Of a DNA stretch of 64,000 nt, positions 32,719 to 42,997 are shown one piece after another. The notes under the pieces are model-generated. The model had not been told where the DNA came from, ran no database searches, and was given only the letters and a program-made list of their open reading frames with translations. A program made the position numbers and the translations under genes. The first letter of the stretch is position 1. Each line of letters begins with the position of its first letter. The DNA comes from Thalassia testudinum. Its lineage: Eukaryota > Streptophyta > Magnoliopsida > Alismatales > Hydrocharitaceae. The stretch spans positions 23,644,001 to 23,708,000 of the forward strand of contig JAZHRO010000019.1 of the NCBI GenBank assembly GCA_037157565.1, written 5' to 3'.

Positions 32719-33564
32719 GTGCCGAGCACTGGAGGGCGGGCAAGAGGCTGCGGTTTCCAAGCGCGAGGAGGACAGCAATCACGAGGAGGGTACCAGCCAG
32801 CAGCTACCCGTCCGACGCAGAGTGTGGCTGCTTCGTCCGCACTTAGGGCTGAGGGGCGTATCAACGCCCTGACACACAGGGATGCCAGAGCTTCGGGATC
32901 AGTGGTGGCAGGTATGGTTTCAGTTTCCGGCAGACTCGTTTACACGCTTTTCGATTCCAACGCTACGCACTCGCTTGTCGTAGCCAGTTTCGCAATTAGT
33001 TTGGGGCAGGATTATATGCTGTTAGAGGATCCGTTTGTGATCAGAGGTCCGAGTGGTCAGCTGTTTGTAGTTGAGGAGGTATACACGGGTTGCGAAGTCA
33101 GTATTGGGGGTCATAGCCTTCCCGCTGACCTGATTATGATACAGATGGAGGACTTTGGCGTTATTCTGGGGATGAACTGGTTGTTCATTTACCACACTTT
33201 GGTGGACTATTTTGAGAGGAAGATCGTCTTCTCCATACCGGAGTTGCCTTCTTTCGAGTTCCACGGTCAGCCAATAGACGGAGGCTTTAGGTGCATTTCT
33301 ACACTTCAGGCGGCGAGACTTTTGAGCCAGGGGTGTGAGGGCTTCCTAGCTTGTGTGGTGGCAGAGCCCAACCCTGTGGCAGACTTCCAGAGTATCCCGG
33401 TGGTCAGAGAGTACCCCGACGTGTTCCCAGATGACTTGCCAGGACTACCGCCCGAGCGTGAGATCGAGTTTGAGATCTCACTAGTACCAGGGACTAGCCC
33501 CATCTCCACCGCACCATACAGGATGGCACCGCTTGAGCTGCGAGAGCTCAAGTCTCAGTTGTAG
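32719..33564 (+). pseudogene. Protease and RT linker, element 2
   Basis: One open frame continuing from the zinc knuckle. The aspartic protease region has VSGRLVYTLFDSNATHS: the catalytic Asp is present but the following invariant Ser/Thr-Gly reads Ser-Asn, which should disable it. Then comes the ILGMNWL motif and the linker PPEREIEFEISLVP leading to the helix before RT. The frame ends at TAG 33,562-33,564, one codon inside a helix that is open in element 1. Confidence 0.85.
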
Positions 33565-34170
33565 GATCTTTTGGAGAAGGGCTTTGTGAGGCCGAGTGTG
33601 TCTCCCTGGGGAGCCCCGGTACTGTTTGTAAAGAAGAAGGATGGTACCCTACGCCTTTGTGTGGACTACCGACAACTGAATAGGGTCTCCATCAAGAACA
33701 GATATCTGCTGCTGAGGATCGACGACTTGTTTGACCAGCTATGGGGTGCCACAGTATTCTCCAAGATCGACTTGAGGTCAGGATACCACCAGTTGAGGAT
33801 CAGGGAGGCAGACATCTCCAAGACAGCTTTCCACACCCAGTACAGACACTACGAGTTTCTGGTCATGTCGTTTGGGTTGACCAATGCCCCCGCTACCTTC
33901 ATGGACCTGATGAACCGGGTGTTTAGACCGTACTTGGACCAGTTCGTGGTGGTATTCATTGATGATGTGCTCGTCTATTCTCGAGATCAGACGCAGCACG
34001 GATAGCACTTACAGATGGTTCTGGACACACTGAGACGACGTAGGCTATACGCCAAATACAGCAAGTGCGAGTTTTGGTTGAGGGAGGTGACCTTCTTAGG
34101 TCATGTGATCTCTGGAGATGGCTTGGCGGTGGACCCAGCCAAGGTCGAGGCAGTGCTCAGGTGGGAGAGA
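33565..34170 (+). pseudogene. Reverse transcriptase, element 2
   Basis: [19 protein letters not shown], then DYRQLNRV (fingers), [13 protein letters not shown] (33,762 on), [11 protein letters not shown] and the catalytic FIDDVLVYS (FIDD at 33,955-33,966). The thumb begins after a TAG at 34,003-34,005 and includes [11 protein letters not shown]. All RT catalytic residues are intact; only the stop at 34,003 interrupts this domain. It copies element RNA into DNA in the particle. Confidence 0.9.
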
Positions 34171-34803
34171 CCGCGTACGATTACTGAGATCCGCAGTTTC
34201 TTGGGACTAGTAGGCTACTACAGACGGTTTATCAAGGGCTTTTCACAGATTGCACATCCTATGACACAGTTGACCCGGAAGGACGTACCCTTCACTTGGA
34301 CAGACGCTTGTGAGGCATGTTTTCAGGAGCTGAAGGAGAGGCTGACTTCGGCTCCCGTGCTCACCATCCCTGACAGTAGTGGCAGGTTCGTTGTGTACAC
34401 GGATGCCTCCTTGCAGGGGTTAGGGGGTGTGCTCATGAAGAGGGGTCACGTTGTCGCTTACGCTTCGCGGCAACTGAAGCCCCATGAGCATAGCTACCCT
34501 ACCCACAACCTAGAGCTGACAGCTGTTGTCTTTGCGCTAAAGACCTGGAGGCACTACTTGTACGGTGAGACCTTCGAGATTTTCACAGATCACAAGAGCC
34601 TCAGATACCTTTTTGATCAGAAGGAGCTCAACATGAGACAGAGACGTTGGTTGGAGCTCCTAAAGGACTATGACTGCAGCATTTCCTACCACCCGGGAAA
34701 GGCCAACGTGGTGGCTGACGCCTTGAGCCGGAAGGCGCCTGCACACTTAGCCAGTTTACAGGTGCAGAGTTGGAGCATTTTGGAGGAGATGGGCAGTTGG
34801 TGA
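34171..34803 (+). pseudogene. RT connection and RNase H, element 2
   Basis: [16 protein letters not shown] (connection), then RNase [13 protein letters not shown] (first Asp), [17 protein letters not shown] (Glu), [11 protein letters not shown] (second Asp) and [12 protein letters not shown] (last Asp). All four acidic residues are present, unlike element 1. The frame closes at TGA 34,801-34,803. Confidence 0.9.
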
Positions 34804-34968
34804 CCCCTAGAGTTACAGGGGCACTGTGGGGCAGTGACTGTGACACAACAGACGAGGCCAGAGCTGATAGATAGCATCATCACAGGACAGATGGCAGACC
34901 TGTACTTGCAGTCTTTGCGCGACAGAGTACTGTCAGGAGACCCAAGGGACTTCTCTTTCACAGACTAG

Positions 34969-35790
34969 GTGCTGCGCCTGAGGGGACGTCTGTGCGTTCC
35001 CAGAGACGAGGAACTGTTGAGAGAGCTCCTGACTGAGGCACACGGTTCCAGATTCACCATACATCCCGGAAACACAAAGATGTACCATGACTTGAGACGT
35101 GAGTTTTGGTGGAGGGGGATGAAGAGGGATGTGGGTGAATTCGTGCAACAGTGTTTAGTGTGCCAGCAGGTGAAAGCCGAGCATCAGAGGCCTGCAGGGT
35201 TGTTATAGCCACTTCCAGTGCCAGAGTGGAAGTGGGAGAGCATCACCATGGACTTGGTGGTGGGCTTGCTTATTACCCAGTGAGGACACGACGCAGTCTG
35301 GGTAATCGTTGATAGATTGACGAAGACGGCGCAGTTCTTGCCGATCTTAGTCACTTTGGGACCAGTACAGTTGGCAGAGAGGTATATCCGTGATGTGGTA
35401 CGTCTACACGGAGTTTCGTGGGAGATCGTATCCGACCGGGATACCCACTTTACGTCCTAATTTTGGGCTGAGTTTCAGCAGGCCCTGGGGACGCGGTTGA
35501 GGTTCAGTACAGCTTACCACCCCCAGACGGACGGACAGTCTGAGCTCATGATACAGACACTTGAGGACCTTTTGCGTGCCTGTGTACTTGACTGGAGGGG
35601 CTCTTGGGAGGAGCACTTGCCCCTGGCGGAGTTTGCATATAATAACAGTTATCACTCAAGCATCGGCATGGCTCCCTACGAGGCTCTGTACGGACGGAGA
35701 TGTACGGCACCCTTGAGTTGGGTTGAGGTGGGGACCAAGTGGGAGGTTGGCCCCAGGTTGATCCAGCAGAGTCAGGAGCTAGTCGAGTGA
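34969..35790 (+). pseudogene. Integrase, element 2
   Basis: The HHCC finger is complete (HGSRFTIHP...CLVC). The core reads MDLVVGL, VSDRDTHFTS and YHPQTDGQSE, preserving the three DDE acidic residues, but stops at 35,206, 35,281 and 35,458 interrupt it. The downstream AYNNSYHSSIGMAPYEALYGRR segment is the conserved post-core of gypsy integrases. A one-base loss near 35,790 shifts the frame into the C-terminal part. Strand transfer of element DNA into the genome would be its role. Confidence 0.9.
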
Positions 35791-36320
35791 TTCACAGGCG
35801 ACTCCGCACTGTCAGGAGCAGGCAGAAGAGCTACGCGGATCAGAAACACAAAGAGGTGCAGTTTGAGGTTGGGGACCACGTCTTCCTCCGTGTTTTGCCC
35901 ATGAAGGACCTGCAGCGGTTTGGGGTGAGAGGGAAGCTCACGCTGAGGTTTGTGGGGCCCTTTGAGGTCCTGGAGCGGGTTGGACCCGTTGCTTATAGGC
36001 TTGCCCTCCCTCCTCAGCTTTCTGGTGTGCACGACGTGTTCCACGTGTCCAACCTCAGGAAGTATGTCACCGATCCCAGTCACGTCCTGAGTCACGAGAG
36101 CGTCAAGGTGAGCGATGACCTGACCTACCCAGAGCGGCCAGTGCAGATTCTTGACAGAGCCGTCCGCAGTCTGAGACGAAAGTAAGTACCCCTGGTGAAG
36201 GTTTTGTGGAGGAGCCAGCGGTACAAGGAGGCTACCTGGGAGCCTGAGGCGGCAATGCAGGAGTGGTACCCGGAGCTTTTCGCGGGTACGTCTTTTCAGA
36301 CCAGCTTCGGTCCTCTTTGA
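35791..36320 (+). pseudogene. Integrase C-terminus and chromodomain-like tail, element 2
   Basis: RQKSYADQKHKEVQFEVGD (GPY/F-type module start), GKLTLRFVGPFEVLERVG and VFHVSNLRKYV, then DDLTYPERPVQILDRAV. After TAA 36,183-36,185 (glutamine in element 1) come VPLVKVLWRSQ, an EATWE and a YPELF. This is the chromoviral targeting tail. Element 1 has lost the first part of this region by deletion, so this is the only full copy in the window. Confidence 0.85.
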
Positions 36321-36408
36321 GTTTGTTATATAGATATATATTTTGTTCTTTCCAGCACCCTAGTTAGCGCAAGTTTCGGGGATGAAACTTCCTTTGAGTT
36401 TGTTATAT

Positions 36409-39127
36409 TGTTACGAACGTGGGCATCAGACGTAGTTTAAGACGTCTGGGAAGTGGCCCAGACGTCTGGAACCCTTCCCAGACATCTGGTAATAAATTTT
36501 TTCGGCGTACGGGTTCGCGTCTGCGCGCCTGCGTGCGCAGACTAAACCCGCCGCCTTCGTCTCCGCTTTCTCTCCCTGTAGGCGCCGCTTTTCCCTCTCT
36601 CTCTCCTCACGGCTGCCTTATAAAATAATTCCCCTCTCCCTCACCCTCACTCCACTGCCTTCATCTTCTCCTTCTCCCTGCGAGCGAGCGAGCGAGTGCG
36701 CAGTAGCGACTACAGCGGGCGTGTGGGAAGGAGGAGTGTTGCGAGAGGAAGAAGAAAGCTCGACCGCGGAGGTGCGAGCTTGCCGGGGCAGCTAGAGCCG
36801 GCCGGCGGGGGAGCAACGGGCGTGGGGTGTCGCGGAGGAGTTGCTGCAGCTCGGGCAGCAGGCGGACGCAGCACGGCGCGACCGTGCGTCCCGGGCGGAG
36901 GACGAACCGGGTCCTGATTGTGGGAAAATCTCCCAGAATCAGACGTCTGGACTTACGTCCAGACGACGCGTAGGACGTCTAGAGGAAGGTCCAGACGTCT
37001 GACAGGTACAATATTTTTTCTACTTCTTCCTTTTACGCGTGTACGGCCATGCAGCCGTCCGCCGCGTTCTCTGCGCCTCTTCGTGATGGGAGTGGTTGCA
37101 TGTGTGCGCAGGTGTTGTTCGAGGGGGCGTGAGGGCTCGCCATCCCACGCGGATCAGACGTCAGGCCACAGTACCAAACGACGGAGACGACCTCCAGACG
37201 TCCGGAGTGACAATCGGACGTCTGGAAACTGACTTCAGACGATCCAGCGGGCTTCTGGATGTTTGAGGGACTGCGCAGACTGAGGTATTGCCTGATCGAC
37301 GTTTTAAGACGTCTGGAAGAAGTTCCAGACGTCTCATTTTGGACAGACTCGTCGTTTTTGGCCCGTTTAGGGTCCGTTCGGAGTCCGTTTTCCGCGTTTG
37401 AAGTTTCATTCTTTCCGGATTTATTTCATCTACCTATTTACAGTAATTGTATACTATTTTGAGAAACTCCTTGTGTTGATCCTTGTGTTAGGACCCCATT
37501 CCGTTGCGGCTTTGGGGGTTGCGGAGGCACGTGGGATTGCCGACCACTCCCCCAGTACTCCCGATTTCGCGGGTAGAGTGGCCCTTTAAATTATTTAACA
37601 AAATTTGTACAATTATGAAATAATTGATAGAGTCTAGGGCATTGCATGAACCCTAGGACTGAGGAATTAGATTGAATGGTAGATCCTAGGGTATTGCATA
37701 AATCCTAGGACTGGAAAACTAGATTGAATGATAGATCCTAGGGTATGGCATGAATCGTAGGACTGGAAAACTAGTTGAATATATACATTGCAGTCTTGGA
37801 AAAGTGGAAAGGAAATGATAACTGCCTGTAAATTGGTTAACAGCTGCCTGTTATGAATGAATGAATACGGTTGAGAACATGAATTGTATGGACATAAACC
37901 TGGAACGGTGAAACCTAAATTGGCCGAGTTAAAAGAGCCTGAACCCTACGGGGAATTAGGAGTAGAACTCCTAGAAGGTGAATTAAATGGAATTAGGGAA
38001 GTGAGATGGCCCTTGAGTACGGAGTACCAAGGAGAGCAACTGTCCCCTTATTTAGTGCAAAGCGGAGCTAGCCGCCCCAGGGACCCGGGGTTAGGACTGG
38101 ACACTTTGTACCGACTTTTGGCCCTCGTGTACACAGTACCAAGGAGAGCTACTAGTGTATGGAGAGCACTAGCTACCCCACGGGCCCCGGGGTTCTGCTA
38201 GCTCTTCTACACCGACTTGTTAGGCCCACTGGGAAAACCAGGGTAGTCAGGCGAGGGTGCATGGACTGTGTAGGGGCAAGACCCCTGTTTGGTTACTGTG
38301 GAGGGGCTGGACCCCTGTTACTGAGAGGGCTCTGCCCTATACTGGTTCCGTGCTGTGCTTTGGGCGCACCCGTTAACGGAAACGACTAACCACGTGCCAG
38401 TGCGGGGTAGCTACCTGTGCGTTTATCACGCGTGCCATAGTCACCGTTACGTCTGTTAGCGACCTTGGGGTGGTTGACTGAGGGTAGGACCACCACGGGG
38501 GACTCTCCCGGCCAAGAGAGCACCACGTGTTACTTCCACTTTTCGGGAAAGACTGAAATCAAGATCGTTCCCACGAGGAACATTCAAGATCAAGAGAAGG
38601 ATCTGAGGAATAAATCAATAGTGAATAAATGGAGAAATATAAAGAAAGAAAGTAAAAATATAACAGCTACTGCCCACTCTACTGCTTCTTCTAGCTTTTA
38701 GTTTCCACTCTACTCAGCGTTTCGCTGATGTGTCACCCTTGTTACCTTTTCAGGACTAGGTGTTGAGCAGCCAGAGTCAACGGCTGCGGAGGGCGCTGGG
38801 CCTAGTAGATCCCAGTAGGGTTACCTATAGTACCTCCTGTACTTTTTTTTCCACTGTAGTGAGTAGTTTCCTGTTACTCCCTGTACTCTCTTTATTGTAA
38901 GCTTCATGTTTATGTATATGTTTTTTTTCTCTACTGTTGTGGTGGTGTATACTGTAGTATTTATTTTCTCTACTGCTGTATTTTGTTACTGCTTGTTATA
39001 TACATGTTGAATGTGGTTTATTTTACTGCTCTTTTGGTTACTTTCTCGTTGGACGAATGGGTCTTGGGATTAGTCGAGTCGGTCCTATTCTCGTGTCTCG
39101 TAGGGATTCGGGAATCGGGTCGTTACA
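36409..39127 (+). repeat. 3' LTR of Tekay element 2
   Basis: 2,719 bp, TGTTACGAACG to GGTCGTTACA, with the same layout as the 5' LTR. Palindrome clusters lie at 36,427-36,490, 36,940-37,003 and 37,150-37,345. The 30-bp length difference from the 5' LTR comes mainly from the extra palindrome unit near 36,446. Confidence 0.95.
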
Positions 39128-39132
39128 AGACC

Positions 39133-41824
39133 CGAGATCGACTCGCCTCGACTAATGGAAAGACCTAGTCGTCCAACGAGAAATAACCAAAGCAGGGAAA
39201 TAAACCACATTCGCACATCCAATATAACTAAGCAGAAGTAAAGAATGAAGCAGTAAACAAAAGTAGAACAACTGTCTTAAAATAGTACATGCCACCACAA
39301 CAACAACAGTGGAAAGAAAACAGCAAGTAATAGGAACAATAGCTCAAGTGTCCAATACTCACAAATACAACAAGAACTAAATAGCTGGAAAGAAAACAAC
39401 TACGGCTGGGCTCGGCTGGGCCCAGCTCTCTCTACAGCCGGAAACTCAGGCTGCTCAACTCTTGGTCCCGAACAGGATTACGAAAAGACAGAGTCAGCGA
39501 ACGCTGAGTAGAGTGGTGTTTACACTACTTATGTGCAAGTAACGTAAAAACAAAAAGCAGGTTTTATTCTCATTTCTATTTATCTCATTTATGTATTTCT
39601 AGTTCATCTATTTCTCAAAGCATCCAAGTATTTCTTGATCTTGCATGTTACTCGTGGGAACAATCTTGATTATAGTCTTTTCCGTGGAGTAGAAGGTACA
39701 CATGGTGCTCTTTTAGCTGAGAGAGTCCCCCGCGGTAGTCCTACACCCAGTCAACCACCCCAAGGTCACTATCGAGACATAACGGTGACTACGGCACGTG
39801 TGATAAGCGCACAGGTAGCTACCCTGCACTGACATGCGGTCAGTTGTTTCCGCTGGCAGGTACACCCAAAGTACAGCACGGAACAATATAGGGCCTTACC
39901 CTCTTAGAACAGGGGTCTCGCCCCTTAGAACCAAACAGGGGTTTCGCCCCTCCACAATCTGCATACCCTCGTCCGACTACCCCGGTTTGCCCAGCGGGCC
40001 TAAAAAAGTCGGTGTAGGGTGGCTAGCTTAACCACGAGCCCCATGGGGTGGCTAGCTCCCTCCCTACACTAGTAGCACGCCTCAGTACCACGTCCATGAG
40101 GGCCAACAAGCGTCGGTGTAAAGTGGTCAATCCTAACCCCAGGTCTCAACCCAAGGGCAGCTAATTCCTCTCTACACTAAAAAGGGACAGTTGCTCTACT
40201 TGGTACCGCGTACACAAGGACCAGCACACTTCCCGTCTACATTTCAGATGCCTTTCATACACAGGAGTTCTACTCCTAATTTCCCCGTATGGTTCATGCT
40301 CATGTTCATTTCACTTATCCATATTCAGATCTCATGTTTAATAACTCGTTCTTCATCCATATAAAGGCAGCTCGTGTTTTCACAATTTAGTTCTTAATCA
40401 TTTACATGCAACTTGTGGTTTCACCATTCACTTTCTCATTCACATACAGGCAACTCGTATTCTAGCGTGCATCTCATAATTACACTAATACCATTTGCTA
40501 GCAATTTATTTTAAACATGCATCAAGTAAACAGTACAGCTCAAAACAGGCTCATACATTTCTACCCTAGGGTTCATTCCACATCCTAGAGTTCGATCCGA
40601 TTATTCCAAAAAAGTACATTTTTATTTAAATATTAACAACTGAATTAAACCACTGTACCAGGTATCACAAGAGAAATGGGGGCCTATGCTACAGATCTCG
40701 TCGTCTCCGCGGGTCCCGAACCGCCATCGGCTGGTAACCTATACTAGAGACTAATTTACATCATACGAGCTCAAAATATTAGATACTCAACAAGAACATA
40801 GCGGTACTTCGTTTGCGGAAATCCAATTCTGTTTGGGCCGTAAACGGGCCAAAAACACGATTACTGCCCAAAATCAGACGTCTCGGACAAGTCCCAGACG
40901 TCTTAAAAGACGTCAGATCTCATCTTGTGTTTATTGCGGTATTCTTAGACATCTGGATCCCTCCGCGACCATCTGGGGGCAACTCCAGACATCTCACCCT
41001 CCATCCAGTCGTCTGGAAGGATCGTCGGACGTCTGGCGATGCGGTCAAACGTCCAAAATCACCTTGAAGTGCGCACCCCGCTCCTTCCCGACGCTCTACA
41101 CCTGCATGCAAAGCACATACTCCATTTTTAACCCAACACCTCCTGCGCTACGATCTGCATGGCTGAAAGTAGCGTAGGAAGGTACGTACCTCGAGATATT
41201 ATGCTTTCAAACGTCCGACTTCAGCTCCGGACGTCTGGGTGCCCTGCCAGCCATCTGGACGATACTCCAGACGTCTGATACTGGAAACTTCCAAAATTGA
41301 AACCCTTCCGCATAGGTCGCCCCACTTTCGCCTTCGCCCGCTGCTGTAGCTTCAGCAGCTGCAGGAGCTTGAGAAGCTCCCCACCGATGTCCTCATCTCT
41401 CCCACGACTCCTCCTCAAGCTCCACTGAGCTCCCGCGACCGTCGTCCTCCTCCCCCACTCTCACTCCCTCACACTCTCTCTCGCTCTCACTCCTCCCCAT
41501 TTTCGCTTGCCGACTCCTCTCCTTCCTCACTACAGCTACAGCAGAGATGGGAGGGGGCGTGGCCGTCGCAAGGAGAAGGTGGAGGTGGCGGTGGCTTCAG
41601 TGGTGTGAATGGGTGAGAAGAAGAGAAGGGGGGTTTATATAGAGTGGGTGCTAGGGTTTAGGAGTGGGGGTGCGGAGGAGAGAGAAGCCTCTGCACGCCG
41701 CCTGCGTGCAGAGCGAAAAAGGGACGTATGAAATTTACCACTTTTAGACGTCTGGGCATGTGTCCAGATGTCTGACTGAAACCCCAGACATCTTATACGA
41801 CTGAAAAGGCAACGGGTCATTTCA
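39133..41824 (-). repeat. 5' LTR of Tekay element 1, remainder
   Basis: Continues the LTR broken at 28,691 and aligns along its length with 21,376-24,085, ending GGTCATTTCA. A TATATAAA box reads on minus at about 41,632-41,643. Palindrome clusters lie at 40,873-41,055, 41,213-41,278 and 41,744-41,793. Confidence 0.9.
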
Positions 41825-41930
41825 GCCCACATGGGGTCCACTCTATTCATCCAAACAAAATTCCCCAACTGTTTGCTATGGATGTTCATGGAAGAGGGAG
41901 TCAAAAGGACCCCCTAGCTAGCGTCATTAA
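41825..41930. other. Host sequence between Tekay element 1 and L1-like insertion
   Basis: About 100 bp with no ORF. It ends with the left target duplication CTAGCGTCATTAA (41,918-41,930) of the next insertion. Confidence 0.5.
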
Positions 41931-42997
41931 GGGGGGGAGCAATCCATCCCTTCCCTACTCAAGAGCGGCCGTAACCCTAAAACGATGGGGCCCCGATCGG
42001 CCAACGGAGACTAATCGGGGCCTTCCCTCTTCTCCGGAACCTACTCCCCCCCTCCGGACCATCAGCTTCAACGATCAAAGCTTCCCACTAACATGCACGG
42101 CCATTGGCATTCGTCACTTGTCGCAGAGGTTATCATACATCGATTATGGGAGCAGCTCGCCATGTGTGGTCACTGATCGTCGATGCTTGTTTTCTCTTCT
42201 TGCTCTATGACCGACGTTTCAAGGTATCCATCGAGGTCGATGGCGATGTTGGCCATTGCGTGTTGTGCACTGTTCACACTCTTGTTGCCCTCGCGTCGGT
42301 GGTAGTTGGTGGCGATCGCAGAGGCGGTTCGTCGTTGGTCTCGCGAGCTCGCCGTTCATCCTCACGTCGACTAGCGATTGCGACTAGGTGGGGCTGGGGT
42401 GGACGGTTGGTGTGATTGAGGCACAACGCGATCTGTGGGCTTGGAGATCAAGGCACGATGTTTCGTGGTTCATATTTTTTAGCTTGCTGTGTTCTTGTGG
42501 TAGATTGCGGAGTCCGAGGCATGGACGGCGGCAGTTGCAAGATCGTTGTTCGTTTATTGTGGGTTGCTTTCGTTTGAAGGAATTGTTTGGTCCTCTTTTT
42601 CTCTTTTTTTAGTTTAGTTTAGTTTGTTTGTAGGGGACCACGTGTGACCCCGTGTTATCACGGCTAAGTTTCTAACATTTGTCTGTAATCGAATTCGGCC
42701 TTTGGGTTGATTATTTCGATTATCTTGTTAGCACGAACTTCAAGATACATCTCGTTGGCGCTTTGCCGTACTTATGAGCGTGGGGTCGACCTCCTTCGGG
42801 AGGTTGTTCGGTTCTTAATCTGGTGGCATGCTTCATTTTCTTTTTCCTTTATTTCTTGTCATTTATTTTTGTTTTTTGTGTCCCCCCATTTCGACAGGAA
42901 GTATTTCCCCTTGTGGGTTAGGATATCCTGTCTTCCTCCACAACTGCTTGTATCGGATTCTTCGCTGTAATGAAAATGATTTAATAAAAAAAAAAAA
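41931..42997 (+). mobile_element. L1-like non-LTR retrotransposon, non-autonomous
   Basis: 1,067 bp starting with seven G residues and ending AATGAAAATGATTTAAT followed by a run of A (42,985-42,997). It is bracketed by CTAGCGTCATTAA and CTAGCGCCATTAA (41,918-41,930 and 42,998-43,010; 12 of 13 identical). Poly(A) plus a 13-bp duplication is the signature of L1-type target-primed insertion. I see no RT or endonuclease, so it is either an internally deleted L1 or a retrocopy of another transcript. Confidence 0.8.

Larger units (their letters stand above)
28692..39127 (+). mobile_element. Tekay/Del-type Ty3/gypsy element 2 (nested, plus)
   Basis: A 10.4 kb element inserted in the 5' LTR of element 1 and bracketed by perfect AGACC duplications (28,687-28,691 and 39,128-39,132). 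LTRs are at 28,692-31,380 and 36,409-39,127; the primer site is at 31,384 and gag-pol at 31,563-36,320. In a 220 bp stretch (29,821 on, against 37,558 on) the LTRs differ at 4 positions, so insertion was much more recent than that of element 1. At least ten in-frame stops and three frameshifts make it non-autonomous. Confidence 0.95.
21342..41824 (-). mobile_element. Tekay/Del-type chromoviral Ty3/gypsy element 1 (outer, minus)
   Basis: A complete but dead element on the minus strand: 3' LTR 21,342-24,085, gag-pol 24,169-28,471, primer binding site 28,643-28,654, 5' LTR 28,658-41,824. The 5' LTR is split by a second element at 28,692-39,127. The two LTRs differ at about 18 of 200 bases in the stretch I compared (21,600-21,800 against 39,375-39,575), mostly transitions, so it is clearly older than the nested element. 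A chromodomain-like tail after integrase and a tRNA-Met primer site place it with Tekay/Del chromoviruses. Confidence 0.9.

Noticed and set aside
21337..41829. Target duplication for Tekay element 1
   Set aside because: Flanks read GATCA and GCCCA; three matches in five is not evidence, so I do not claim a duplication.
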